A stretch of DNA of 64,000 nt from Aricia agestis (lineage: Eukaryota > Arthropoda > Insecta > Lepidoptera > Lycaenidae), in assembly GCF_905147365.1 (NCBI RefSeq), contig NC_056428.1, forward strand, positions 19,684,001 through 19,748,000, given 5' to 3'. Within the stretch, counting starts at the first letter, position 1. Every line of letters starts with the position of its first letter. Position numbers and translations under genes: made by a program. This document shows positions 33,315 to 44,742 of the stretch, piece by piece. The notes under the pieces are model-generated. The model made no database searches. It was given only the letters and a program-made list of their open reading frames with translations, and had not been told where the DNA came from.

Positions 33315-34575
33315 GAGTCGGAGGATGCCTAGGTGTCTTCTGTGACCTCTCCAAGGCCTTCGATTGTGTCGAACATGCTACATTGATTAGGAAATTGCAC
33401 CACTATGGCATAAGGGACTCAGCACTCACTTTTGATATCTTACCCAAAAATAGATCTCAAAGGGTTGAAATTAATAGTAAGTGATTCAATGGAACCAAAA
33501 TGGAATTAGGTGTCCCACTGGGATCTATTTTGGGCCCATTTCTTTTTCTCATCTACATAAATGACCTACCTTATCTAGTTAAGAATAAAGATAAAGAACC
33601 AGTACTTTTTGCTGATGACACTTCACTTATTTTTAAAGTGAAGAGATAACGTCGAGAGAGTTCGTCGTAATTAGACTGCGACGAAGTAAATACTAAAAAT
33701 AGTGCTCTCTCAAAAATAGTACCTATATTGGTTTAATATTAATAATTTAATTTTAAATTCTACGAAAACTAAATGTTTAAAGCTTACTTTGCCCAATGTA
33801 TGGCAAGTACAAACCAATGTACTATTAAATGGCGCAAAAATGAATTTTGTGAACACTACTGTATTTTTAGGTATTACACTAGATAGTAAATTACAGTGGG
33901 GTCCTTATATTGCTAAACTTGCAGATAGACTCAGTTCTGCAGCATATGCAATCAAAAAAATTAGGAAAATTTCTAACGAAGTCACTGTATGATTAGTATA
34001 CTTTAGCTATTTTCACAGTAGAATGTCATATGGTATCCTTTTATGGGGAAAAGCTGCTCATATTAATACCATTTTGGTGCTGCAGAAGCGAGCTATACGT
34101 TGGATTTACAAAATGTCTACATTTGAATCTTTGAGAGAAAAGTTTAAAGAAATTGGTATTCTGACAGCTGTAGTTTCTCAATACATTTTGGATAGTGTAA
34201 TACATGTTACAAAAAATATATTATGTTAATTTAAAGCCAAAGGTGACATTTACTGTAGAACACCAGAAATAAGCACAAGCTAGATTTGCCAGTGATAAGA
34301 CTTAGTAAAGTCAGTAAATCTTTTAAAGGCCAATGTCTTTTCAATAAAATCCCAGAAAACATTTAAAATCTTTCCATTAAATTTAAAAAGTAGTCAAAGA
34401 ACGTTTGTGTGCCAAAGCCTTATTATAAGGTCAATGATGGCACATCTTGGAAGTAGGATGGCTGCTTGCAAGGCTACTTCTACATTATTAAATTATGATT
34501 TACAATTATTATGTATGTATGTTGATATTGTATAATTTTAAGTTACAGCATTGTACATTTTATTTTAAAAGATTA
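33315..34575 (+). pseudogene. 5'-truncated LINE reverse transcriptase (Jockey/CR1-like), copy 1
   Basis: It opens with [15 protein letters not shown] (RT motif A), continues [20 protein letters not shown] and has FADDTSLIF (motif C) at about 33608-33634. It then shifts frame to VFLGITLDSKLQWGPYIAKL and SYGILLWGKA..VLQKRAIR, the typical C-terminal thumb region. Breaks: in-frame TGA at 33482, TAA at 33647, TGA/TAA at 33990 and 34227, and several frameshifts. The 5' end is missing and the 3' UTR fades out near 34575. It cannot be active. Confidence 0.85.
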
Positions 34576-34586
34576 ATAATTATTTC

Positions 34587-35029
34587 CAGGGCTCGGAAAC
34601 CTGGTTAATCTTCGCGATCCTGTTCGTTAGAAATGCCATACATTTCCAAAAGAGCGTTTTCATTTCGATTCCGCTCTGAACGGACCGAAATTATTTCTGG
34701 GTTTGTTCTAAGAGCAAAATGAAATTGCTCACTGCTCAAAATACCGGTTAGAACCGTTCGCGGTCATGTTCGCCCCGCCCACTCACACACATCACGACCA
34801 TCACCCATTGTCCACACATAAACAAGTTATGGCCTATTGGTTATTAGCTGGTGCACTAGAAAGGGATAGAAGATATCACTGCACTAGTTACTTTCCGCGA
34901 GAAATTAACCAGGTTAATTTCAGAAGCAATACCGCTCGCATCTCTATTTCGCTCCGAACGAACACTTATCTAAAAATCTGGTTAAAGAGCGTTTTAACCT
35001 GGTTAAAAAAATACCGGTTCCGGGCCCTG
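34587..35029. mobile_element. hAT-like MITE
   Basis: It starts CAGGGCTCGGAAACC and ends GGTTCCGGGCCCTG. Flanks ATTATTTC (34579-34586) and ATTATTTT (35030-35037) are an 8 bp duplication with one mismatch. CAGGG ends plus 8 bp duplication are characteristic of hAT. It lies directly after the LINE 3' region. Confidence 0.75.
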
Positions 35030-35039
35030 ATTATTTTTC

Positions 35040-35590
35040 ATTTTTTTTGTAAAAGTGGGAGTTTCTTATGCTGGTTCTTCTCACCGGAATAGTTCCCGAA
35101 CCGGGGGTAGGCACCAGTAGTATAAACATTCTGAAAGCATTTTTTAAAAATCTACTCAGAAATATGTAAAACAGTTTTTTATTTATTTATTTATTACTTA
35201 AAATACTGACAGAACGCTATGTTGAATCTGCAAAAGGTTAAATAAAATAAAGTGACGCTTCTGTGGCCCAAAATAAGATATTTTAATGTTTCAATCAAAG
35301 GTACAGTTTGTTTCTACTTCCATCTTTACAATCACACTTTATTTGATCCATGTTTTGAATCGTCTCAATTGTTTCAAAACTAAGCATTTAATCCTAAAAT
35401 CGATGTCGAATAAACATCCAAATCGAATCACGATTTCGATTACAAGTCATATCCGATATCGATTTTTATTTAACTTTGATTGTGATTCTTGGTATCTAAT
35501 ATTATGAAAAAAGAAAAGAAACTGTATTTGATAATCATTTCGACAACGAAATAAGAAAACAAATTTGTATACCTAGTAATATACTTCCGC
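35040..35590. other. Unassigned
   Basis: AT-rich. The ORF here has no recognisable domain. Confidence 0.4.
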
Positions 35591-35639
35591 AATTGAGCAA
35601 ATTTGGCAGGAATCTGACCAGAGGGGTGAGCCAAAATCT

Positions 35640-35900
35640 TTTCGTTTACGCTTCCTTATAGAATCGCCGATGAAAATGTATGGAATTGATATAAGCGTTC
35701 GTTAATATGACGTTGACGTTCGACTCGTCTTATGTCAATTCCATACATTTTATTATACACAATGCGTTATTCGACTGGGATTCGGAAACTTCAACGCGCG
35801 ACATCCAATAGATAGACGCTCGCCGCGCTTATACTCATAGGCACTGACCAATAACCGCACGATAAAGTTTCCGAATCCGTGTCGAATGGAAATCGTGAAT
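35640..35900. repeat. Two nested inverted repeats
   Basis: AAAATGTATGGAATTGA (near 35673) pairs with TCAATTCCATACATTTT (near 35738). CGACTGGGATTCGGAAACTT (35774 on) pairs with AAGTTTCCGAATCCGTGTCG ending at 35885. Confidence 0.6.
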
Positions 35901-36013
35901 CACCCTGCAGATTTGTTTAGTGCACGTTCACGAATTCGGCCAGTTCGGCCTGCGATCAGTCCGACCGGGTCGATCGTCCTCGTATTATTTTACAACTGGA
36001 GCTATAATATAAT

Positions 36014-36172
36014 GTACCATCGAGGAAGTTGATTCCTATGCAATTGACAGACCAACGTTATTTGGTCGAATATGTCAATTCAATGTTAATTGTGGTCTGT
36101 CAGCTGGGTTTGACGTAACGCGATCAAACTACTTAGGTCCCCCATTTGCATCAACTTCTCTGATAGTACATA
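36014..36172. mobile_element. Family D MITE, best-preserved full copy
   Basis: TGTACCATCGAGGAAGTTGA at the left, ATCAACTTCTCTGATAGTAC at the right, and TCTGTCAGCTGGGTTTGACG in the core. A 7-base gap near the right end shortens one inverted repeat. Confidence 0.8.
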
Positions 36173-36179
36173 ATATACT

Positions 36180-36800
36180 GGGCTGTTACAGTTTATCTCA
36201 GTTGTCCTTCGATTTCTGTTATTCAATACCGTGGCTCGTGATCACTCATCATTTCTGGACATTGGCCTTTGGTCGATACATTTGGCGATTTGCCAGTTCC
36301 TCATTATACCCGTCGCACACTAAGGGCTGTATTTAACCAGAACACTGACACCCGCAGAATACAGACGATGGTAAAAGTTTATTGTGCGTACTTCCATACA
36401 TTTTTGAGTCTAAAGTCTAAACCATCGGCCCACTAAAAGTCTACAGTCTGCGGGGGCTCTTATAGGAAGTTACTTAATAGATGTAATTTGGTTTACGTGG
36501 TAAATATTTAGTAATCTGTGGTACGGTAACGCTTTATCTGTATTAATTTCGTTGGTCGCACCCTCGCGCCGCATAATATGTCATAGTACAGTTTATAGCC
36601 CCAGTGCTAGCTTTTAGTATCGTCAGATTTTTGTTCAAATTATTTTGGGTATTGTAGATCTACTTTAATTATAGATCATAATATAGTTTGGTCAACTGAT
36701 CATCTAATTATGAATAAGTACTTCATAACTTTTGACTTGTTTTCTTAGTTGTTTTTGTGATAACCTTGAAATATTTTAAGACTGAATTATAATAAACTAG
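36180..36800. other. Unassigned
   Basis: No feature recognised. A 30-base family J end fragment (GATCGCCCAATGGTCGAAAT) lies just beyond, near 36803. Confidence 0.4.
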
Positions 36801-36866
36801 AGATCGCCCAATGGTCGAAATTCGACCTTACTTGCAACGACATTAGGACTACTACTTATATTTTGT

Positions 36867-37272
36867 AATTATTATTTTTAACAAAAAATTAAAACCGACT
36901 TCCAAGGTAAAAACAATAATAACATCCTTATAATATAAACTAAAAAGTATTAAATAATTTTTCCTACCTAATAGTGCCTTTTTCCGAATTCGGCTAAAAC
37001 TCTACTATTTCTGTACTCAATCTTCATCATTTTGAAGTCGGTACCAGATAGCTGAATCTTCAGTCTGCCAGAATATTTGAAACTTTTGGAACTGGCACCG
37101 ACTTCAAAATTATGAAGATTGAGTACAGAAATAGTAGAGTTTTAGCCGAATTCGGAAAAAGACACTATTAGATAGGAAAAATTATTTAATACTTTTTATT
37201 TCATATTATAAGGATGTTATTATTGTTTTTACCTTGGAAGTCGGTTTTAATTTTTTGTTAAAAATAATAATT
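36867..37272. mobile_element. Foldback element with 181 bp arms
   Basis: 36867-37047 pairs with 37092-37272 across a 44-base loop, nearly perfectly and with no net length difference. Landmarks in the left arm are AAAACCGACTTCCAAGG, GAATTCGGCTAAAACTCTAC and TTTTGAAGTCGGTACCAG; each returns inverted. There is no ORF. Confidence 0.9.
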
Positions 37273-37416
37273 TCACTCTTTTTAGTTACCTAGTAAACTA
37301 TCGCGTACTAGAATAATTAATACACTATATTATTCTACGTATCTTATTACAAGCTCACTGGTGAGCGAGACACAATAGAATAACAATAGATTTCCAAGAA
37401 TCCACGGTCGAAGGAA

Positions 37417-38130
37417 TTTTTTTTTAATCTTTATTTATTAAGAGGTTTTTATACATAAGTACATAACAACCCCATCTTATCTTATACAATTGTAGATACA
37501 TTAACTTAATACAAATTCTTAACTGCTAATATTAATTAATAAGCTGATAGATGCAAATCTCACCAAAACCTTAAGCTCCTTTGAGTTATTTACTTGCGAC
37601 AATAAATGATGAAACATTCCAACTTCAGTTCTGTTGAGATTTAGGTCTAGCAGCAGCTGCCGACGAGCCGCGACGTCGCGACGTCGCGGCTCGTGCCGGA
37701 CACACTCCGCCAGCAGATGGTGTGCGTCCTCCACCACGCCGCACACTGAACAGTTCGGAAAATCACTCAATCTCATCATATGCTTGAATCTATTAAGCGG
37801 AATGTGTCCGGAACGCAGTCGATACAAAATAAGGCAGTTTTGTCTGCTGAAATCTGTATTGTCGCACCAGGGTATACGAGGGGGTTCGGCTTGCAGTGTC
37901 CTATACCATATACCTTTCTCTTTAGAACTCCTATCGAAATATTCCTTCCATTCTATTCTACACTTATATTTATATGCATTTATATGATCTAAAAACGTAG
38001 CTTTATACGTTATTATAATACCGTCTATAGAACCCTCTTTCGCCAGCCTGTCGGCCTCCTCGTTACCCGTAAGTCCAATGTGCGACGGGACTCATTGCAA
38101 TCTCACAGTTATGTTTTTTCTCATCGAAGG
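37417..38130 (-). pseudogene. LINE 3' end with RNase H domain (I/R1-like)
   Basis: On the minus strand one frame reads VPSHIGLTGNEEADRLAKEG (RNase H C-terminal motif), YKYKCRIEWKEYF, then ILYRLRSGHIPLNRFKHMMR and CSVCGVVEDAHHLLAEC, the C-terminal zinc-knuckle of RNase H-bearing LINEs, ending at the TAA of 37519. The Trp usually before VPSH is a TGA stop here (about 38094). A 3' UTR with AATAAA and a nine-A tail ends at 37417. The 5' end is truncated near 38130, and it is dead. Confidence 0.8.
37664..37693. repeat. 30 bp perfect palindrome in the LINE coding region
   Basis: Symmetric about 37678/37679; the half-site is CGAGCCGCGACGTCG. It encodes the Arg-rich stretch after the zinc-knuckle. 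Confidence 0.9.
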
Positions 38131-38142
38131 ATTAATAGGAGT

Positions 38143-38190
38143 ATAATCAGTAAAACCGTTTCGGAGGAGTAAGGAGTAAGGACACGATAA
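38143..38190 (+). repeat. Family G end fragment
   Basis: ATCAGTAAAACCGTTTCGGA as at 15975. It abuts the truncated 5' end of the LINE. Confidence 0.5.
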
Positions 38191-38530
38191 TTTTAAGTGA
38201 TTTATGAAGATAAGAATATGTACTTATTTATTGTATTAAATATTAATATCATAAGGCACTTTTAAAGGGGCAGTTTTAAATTGCAGTTTTGGTAAGTTAA
38301 AAATCATAAATGGCACGTCTAATAACTAGTTTTGCAGTTAAAACTAAGTAGTAAAGTAAACAAAAATGAGTTGTAAAAAATAATGAAATGGATCATTGAA
38401 AACATTATTGAACAGTAAAATAATTAAATGAGCGGTAAAAATTAATGAATGAGCGGTTACGGAATTTGTCAGTAAGAAATCTTATTCTAAGCAGTTTTTT
38501 TAAACAATGAGGTGAAAAAATATAATAAAA

Positions 38531-38930
38531 TCGGCCAAGTGCGAGTCGAACTCGCCCATGGATGGTTCCGTACCGTTATAAAGCGAAAGTAAGGGTTGAT
38601 TCAGACCACAACGCGACGCGTAGAGATGCATTTCTAAATTTGTATGGATTTGACAAATTTCAATTGCGTCAGACGTATTGCGAATCTGTCAAATCCATAC
38701 TAATTTAGAAATGCATCTACGCGTCGCGTTGCGATCTGAATCAACCCTAAGACAGTCGTCGGCTGCTGCCGCAGCACGCTCGCTGCCCTCGCTCAGCTCC
38801 CTCTGTGTTGTGGTCTGAGTTCTAACTTAACCTAACCTACTCTTGGACTTTCTGGATTGTGTTTGTTTTTGTTTTGGCGGGGGGCTGCGCCCCCCAAACC
38901 CCCCCTTTAGGGGGTACCTACGTCCCCCCC
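38531..38930 (+). repeat. Family B 5' end interrupted by a MITE
   Basis: TCGGCCAAGTGCGAGTCGAA and GGTTCCGTACCGTTATAAAG precede the 38593 MITE. After it come GCTGCCGCAGCACGCTCGCT and a GC hairpin (GGGGGGCTGCGCCCCCC at 38880). Confidence 0.65.
38593..38747. mobile_element. MITE with TAA duplication
   Basis: TAA at 38590-38592 and 38748-38750. Arms of about 62 bp begin GGGTTGATTCAGACC and contain CGCGACGCGTAGA..GATGCATTTCTAAAT. Same family as 3198-3349. Confidence 0.85.
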
Positions 38931-39084
38931 TCCCCTCGCTACAGTATCCGTGGTTAAGTAGGCCTTCTGTTAAGTCGTTATCGAACCGCTCATTCCATCA
39001 TTTTTCTCTCTCATTCAGTTATTGGACTGCTCAATTATTTTTTTATTACTGTCCATTTTAAGCATTTTAAGCATTGTCTAATAG

Positions 39085-39420
39085 TATCTAAAACTAAATA
39101 AAAAAAAAACAATAATCCATTTTCAATTTGTCAACTTGTTGTCAACCGACTTCAACCATAAATTAAAGAGTATAATTCGTATGTATATACTATATAGGCT
39201 TGTCACTCAAAAATCTGTCATTTTTCCTAGTAGTAGTGTCGTAGTTTGTGTAACGTTTTATTTGTTAAAAATATATATAATAAAAGCATAATTTTAAAAT
39301 AATATTAGCTCGTTGCACTCCTTCACCATATAAACTATAACTGTGCGAAATTTCATGCACCTACGTTTCCCCATTTTTCGTAAAAAGGGTTACTAAATTT
39401 TTCTCTCACGTATATAGATT
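39085..39420 (-). repeat. Family J copy
   Basis: Plus strand: ATCCATTTTCAATTTGTCAA, AGCTCGTTGCACTCCTTCAC and ACGTTTCCCCATTTTTCGTA, the reverse complement of 60712-61065. Confidence 0.7.
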
Positions 39421-40000
39421 ACAGATTCTGACTCACAAAATATATGTGTGTAATCACCTTTTAGTGTTTATTCTAGATAATTTTAAATAATAAAATAGTT
39501 TGAAATGTTAACAAACAAGCCAATATTAACTTTTGTTTGTTAATTATTATTAGGAGTTTAGAAAATACACGTCGTATTTAGTTTGTTACGGTTGTTTTAC
39601 TTTGAAATGTTCATTTTGAATTGTTATCTGAAAATATTTATGAGAAACTGAAACTTATTCATACCTACGCAGTCTCAAAATTCATGTTTTTAATTTTATT
39701 ATTAATATGTATTTTATGAATTTTTTCTAACTTCACAGTAGCAAACTTATTAGAACTGAAATAGCCGCTTTCCTTCCATTTACCTGCCTGATTAAAGATG
39801 TTACATTATTCGAATATAATTTCAAATCTTGTTCTAGGGACAGTAACTAGGTGTACTGTAGTAGTTTTTACTGTTCATTTTATGAAAAACTATAGTTATT
39901 ATAGAATTTTATACCTAAGTTGTTCATTATGATAGTGTATACTTAATATTTTTTAACTTGAATAAGCTTCAATAACCACATCTATATTTATACAATAAGT
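39421..40000. other. Unassigned
   Basis: AT-rich; no feature recognised. Confidence 0.4.
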
Positions 40001-40004
40001 ACTA

Positions 40005-40357
40005 GATATCCCGCGCGGCTTCGCCCGCGTAAATTAGGAATTTCATTTTATTTTATTTCTCCAGAAAAAGCCTGATGTCCCTTCACGTGGTTTTTCTATA
40101 TTTAAAATAACGTAATCCAAATAACGTAAAAATTGCTCGAGTAATTTCTGAGATAAACCCTTTCTAATAATTTTTCCCGCTTTTTCGACATTTTCCTCTG
40201 TATCTTCGGTCCTATTAGTTTTAGCGTGGTAATTTATAGAGTATAGCCTTCCCCGATAAATGAGCTATCTAACACTGAAATAATTTTTTTAAATCTGACT
40301 AGTAGTTCCTAAGATTAGCGCGTTCAAGCCAACAAAGACACAAACTCTTCAGCTTAA
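40005..40357 (+). repeat. Family I, first of two tandem copies
   Basis: CCGCGCGGCTTCGCCCGCGT to CAAACTCTTCAGCTTAATAT, about 350 bp. Confidence 0.75.
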
Positions 40358-40690
40358 TATTACTAGATGTTTCGCGCGGCTTCGCCAGCGTAAATTAAAT
40401 ACTCTACGAAAAATAGCCTATAATCCTTCACGTGGTCTATTCTTCATGTGTGCCGAATAACATAAAAATTGCTCCAATAGTTCTTAAGATAATAAGCAAT
40501 TTCAAATAATTTCCCCCGTTTTTTTCCACATTTTCATATATTTCTTCGCTCTTATTAGTCTTAGCGTGATAAAATATAGCCTTACTCGATAAATGGGCTA
40601 TCTAACGCTGAAATAATTTTTCAAATGGAACCAATAGTTCCTGAGATTAGAGCGTTCAAACAAGCAAACAAACTTTTCCGCAATATATCT
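40358..40690 (+). repeat. Family I, second tandem copy
   Basis: TTCGCGCGGCTTCGCCAGCG to CAAACTTTTCCGCAATAT. It includes TATTAGTCTTAGCGTGATAA, the empty site of the MITE at 26936. Confidence 0.75.
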
Positions 40691-40837
40691 CGATATCCTC
40701 GATAAGTTATGGATCCCTTTATCAGGTCACCACTTTTGTGAATATTAAAGTACCAAATTGGGATGATACCATAAACACCAAAAGAAAAATTTTGAAAATC
40801 GGTGAACAAACGGTGGAAAAGTCGTTGAACATAAAAC

Positions 40838-40925
40838 CGGCCAAGTGCGTGTCGGGCCACGCGCAATATAGGGTTCCGCATTACCGCTAGTTTTTGATAA
40901 ATTTTGTATGGTCTATTATGAATGT
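40838..40925 (+). repeat. Family B 5' fragment
   Basis: CCGGCCAAGTGCGTGTCGGG then GGGTTCCGCATTACCGC. The minus-strand ORF over it is incidental. Confidence 0.6.
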
Positions 40926-41029
40926 ACATATTTTATAACGTGTTTTACACTTCTAACAACATCATCTCAGTAATTTTCAAATGAATTTGAACGAAAAGTT
41001 CCTTTATACTTCACCGAATACATTTTTTT

Positions 41030-41153
<124 letters not shown>

Positions 41154-41759
41154 TAGGTTTACTTCAAATATTATTCAACTATACAGTAACAACCCTATCC
41201 AAAATAATATAAAATTAAATAACTCCAGTGCCCCGCCTCATTTAGATCCCATTTTTTTTGGGTTATAAGTAACAATAAAAAGAATATTTCAGTCTTAGTT
41301 TCAAATCCAAATATGAAAAGACATGGCGTTAAAAAAATTAAAACATAAATTTACAAAATCAGTCATAAATACGTTATCTTGAACAAATAAAGCCTGGATG
41401 TTTTTCGTTATCGTAGGGCTTTAAGACACTATTTAGATCAATTATTAAAATCTTAAAAGAATATCAAACTTTTGAGCTATAACTGTTTCTATATTTTTTC
41501 TGGAAACCATAGAATTTTTTTTCAAGTACTAATTTGCATTCTTCTATATGAAATGGGCAGTTGGGTGTTCTCGTCCTGCATTTATAATCATAAATCCTAT
41601 AAAATTAAGTAATAAAAACGGCATGGCCAATTTTTTGGACAAAAAATACACTATGCAACTTAATAATACTTTCTTATTTTTATCAGTCTGCATAAAAATC
41701 ACATTAAAAATCTTACATAAATATACTTAAAAAATTTACTGTTCCATAAGATGTCCACG

Positions 41760-42030
41760 GGTGTGACTATCAAAACACATTGTACACATAATATGTAACA
41801 TGTTCCGTGCAGAGTAATTTCTTGCACAAAGTACATGCTTTTTTCGAGCGTCTATTCTTACGCCTGGGACATAATATAATAAAATCCGCTTGACGTAGGC
41901 TGCGCAATGGGTTCAGGAGTTGGAACAAAACGTTTCATAAGGAACTTGAGATCGGATGATATGTTTGTCATGCAAAACCGGCGTGAAATATGTGGTTTTA
42001 CAAGCTGGAGCGCTGATCCTTCATTTTATT
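41760..42030 (-). pseudogene. piggyBac-like transposase C-terminal relic
   Basis: On the minus strand one frame reads [24 protein letters not shown], then [14 protein letters not shown]. After a frameshift it reads [33 protein letters not shown] and a stop. An 'LVKPHI.RR' segment followed by a short Cys/His finger (C..C..CxxH) at the very end is the layout of piggyBac-type transposases. The last Cys positions are Tyr and Phe. No catalytic Asp region remains. Confidence 0.5.
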
Positions 42031-42239
42031 TCTGTATTGAAGCTAAAATAAAAATAAATGTTTTGTACATATCACTACAGAACATTTACTTATTATTTAA
42101 ACATTATAATACATATCAATAACACAGTACGTAAGAAAATACAATAATAATGTATCTAATTCGAAACGTCAGGGGGGGAGGATGAATAGTTAGGAAGGTA
42201 CCTAGACACTTAGAACGTTATGGCGATGGTATCACAAAA

Positions 42240-42475
42240 AATTTTAGAATTCAATTTTTGTGTGAGCAAATTGCTCATAGCGCGCCTTCTCACGGGTTAA
42301 GATTTTAAAATATACAATTTTGTTGGCATCATTAATAGGTGCATTCATGCCAAATTACAGCTTTGTAGGTCTTATAGTCTCTGAGCAAAACCTCGGACAG
42401 ACAGACGGCCAGACAGACAGACGGACGGACAGACCGAAACTATAAGAGTTCCTTGTTGACTACGGAACCCTAAAA
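42240..42475 (+). repeat. Family B-like 3' end
   Basis: A GACAGACAGACGG run followed by TATAAGAGTTCCTTGTTGAC and GGAACCCTAAAA. Confidence 0.5.
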
Positions 42476-42499
42476 AACAAACAGAATACCTCCTCCATT

Positions 42500-42625
42500 T
42501 TGAAAGTCGGTTTAAATTGTAGCCTATGTGTTATTTAGATGTATAAGCTACATTAAGTATTGTAAAGTTTCATTAAAGTCCATTCAGTAGTTTTTGCGTG
42601 AAAGCATAACAAACATCCATACAAC
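42500..42625 (+). repeat. Dispersed repeat with 16640-16790
   Basis: GTAGCCTATGTGTTATTTAG, GATGTATAAGCTACATTAAG and a 'tcattcagtagtttttgcg'-type primer of a family seen twice in the window. Confidence 0.5.
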
Positions 42626-43042
42626 CGCCTTAAGTTCTGTGGGCACCTACACAACTCATTATTGTGTTATACATTGAGTCTAATTCCAAAATATTTCAAC
42701 AACTACTGCATCACCACTTGTTCCTATGGCTTTTTTTTCTCTCTACACAAATTACCAGCTAGACTAGAAATAGACTAGAAATTCCTAATTAAAATACGTT
42801 ATTCACGTGACATCAGAATGGCACGTGAAAGTGTCCTTGGCAATGCTTCTTTAATTTAATTATAACTACCTACGTATAACTCAAAAACGTCGGTTGGCAA
42901 GCGCAGCTGACTACCCGTTATTATTAGACGCATAACGCTAGAATTTTGTGTTTTAAAACTTTTTGGGCATTGTTTTTGGACAATATAAAAAATATAAAAT
43001 GTAAAATTTAAACTAAAACTGCATTTCTTCAGCTATTTATAA

Positions 43043-43225
43043 CTAGATAACGCCCGCAACTCCGTTGCGCCAAATATCGTTCATCGCGCTGGAACCGTAC
43101 ATTTTGCCGGGATAAAAAGTATCCTGTATCCTGTTCTGAGACTCGAAGTATCTCTATACTAAATTTGTGAGGAGGTTACAGACAGACAAATACACTTTAG
43201 CATTTATGATATTAGTATGGATATG
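43043..43225 (+). repeat. Family A copy
   Basis: GATAACGCCCGCAACTCCGT to GGTTACAGACAGACAAATAC; ends TTAGTATGGATATGG. Confidence 0.75.
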
Positions 43226-43539
43226 GATAAGTATAAAAATAATTAAAAAGATATTGCATGCTGTGACTGAGCTGTTGACGATGGACACTCTCGATTAAGG
43301 TTTTCAAAAGTAGATCAATTGGTCCACGCGTTAAGATGCTACGATACGCGCGTTTAGATGGACATACACATTACACACCTAGACAGACAGACACAAACTT
43401 ATAACAAGCGTAATTAAGCGGATGTTAATAATTATTAAAGAAGATACTTGTTTTGCCCTTCCTCTTAATTCTTACTGGCCGCCTAGACGAGCGATTGTAT
43501 TGTCAATATCACGCTTTAATTTTATATTGAACCCATAGC

Positions 43540-44001
43540 CCAATCAAGTTAGACATATGAGGTTGCATAAACTCGCGCCAAGCTGAACGTCGGTAATATT
43601 TTTTTAGAATATGATAATAAATGATATTTGAAAGTCTCCCATAGTTCCCCTGTATGGTTTTTTTTACCCAAGGTCAAAGGTCCAAAAAATTAGTTTTTTA
43701 CGATTTTTAGCAAAACGGTATTCATAAAAATGTCTGAAACAAAATTGTAGGTTATTATTATTGTAGTAATAAAATTATCTACAAAAAGGGTTTTAATATT
43801 TTTCCCCACGAGCCACCGTTTTTTAAATATCATAAGGATTCTAAAAGTTGTTAAAGATGTAATCGTACCTTTTGGGTATTTTTTACCACATAAGGGAATC
43901 ATAAGGAACTTTCAAATTTAATTTGTAATCATGTTCTTAACAATTTTTCCGATTTTCAGCTTGGTGCGAATTAATGCAACCTCAAATTCTAACTTGACTG
44001 G
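43540..44001. mobile_element. Inverted-repeat element
   Basis: CCAATCAAGTTAGACATATG, AGGTTGCATAAACTCGC and CCAAGCTGAA (43540-43588) return inverted as TTCAGCTTGGTGCGAATTAA, TGCAACCTC and CTTGACTGG (43957-44001). The AT-rich interior has two minus-strand ORFs without a recognisable domain. Confidence 0.7.
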
Positions 44002-44372
44002 TTTATAAAGGCGCACGATGTTCAATATCAACTCTAGACTGTCATTAATATTTCGCAATAAGTACGTGATAATATTGTTCAATATTATTAATTTTATTGT
44101 AGGTCTATAGGCGCCCGCCGCCCGCTTAAACTCACTGTCAATAAAAGTCATAACAATAAACAAGTCTGCCTTCATAAACCCTATTCTCTAAGATTTTCCG
44201 TCCGATTTCCTTATAGCTTTTTCAGTTCGATGACTAATAGGAATTGACAGGATTTAGTGGTATGTAATAAAAGTTGCTACGTTCCTTTTACATTTCATTG
44301 ACTTTGTTTATTCGAGTATACAATCCTCTGAACATTGTTCACTTTGTTGAATGTAACAAAAGCGTATGAGAT

Positions 44373-44740
44373 ACAGGGTGCAATTAAACCTACCTGCCAA
44401 ATTTTTACCAGGGCTTAGGTATCATTAGGAGAGTCGATTTAACCAGAAAAAGGGTAATATTTTTTTTCAATTACATATTTTATCCCATTTAAAATCGTTG
44501 CAGAATGGTCACTCGCGGCGCGGGGGAATGAGCTGGGGTGCACGAGGGGAGGCGCGTGCGCGGGGTCACGTCACGCGCGGCCGATGCATCGTATCCATTA
44601 ATTGTAGTGTTTTTTAGGATAACTTTCGGAAGCTATTCCTTAAAATTTTAGAACTGAGTGATTATAAAAAAAAACACGCTAATTTTTTTAACAAGGAACA
44701 ATGTATCAAAATTTGACAGGAAGGTTTAATTGCACCCTGT
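44373..44740. mobile_element. Inverted-repeat element with GC-rich core
   Basis: ACAGGGTGCAATTAAACC and its exact inverse form the ends; AT at 44371-44372 and 44741-44742 may be the target duplication. The core (44510-44590) is CpG-rich (GCGGCGCGGGGGAATGAGCT, GCGTGCGCGGGGTCACGTCA), while the rest is AT-rich. Confidence 0.75.
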
Positions 44741-44742
44741 AT

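Noticed and set aside
37664..37693. Palindrome as a restriction or recombination site of a phage or plasmid
   Set aside because: It lies in the coding region of a LINE, with no integrase or origin nearby.
41907..42122. Plus-strand ORF starting [10 protein letters not shown]
   Set aside because: It is the antisense shadow of the piggyBac-like C-terminal relic, which is the strand with family motifs.
43690..44175. Two minus-strand ORFs of 70 and 85 codons
   Set aside because: They lie in or across an inverted-repeat element, have biased AT-rich codons and no domain.
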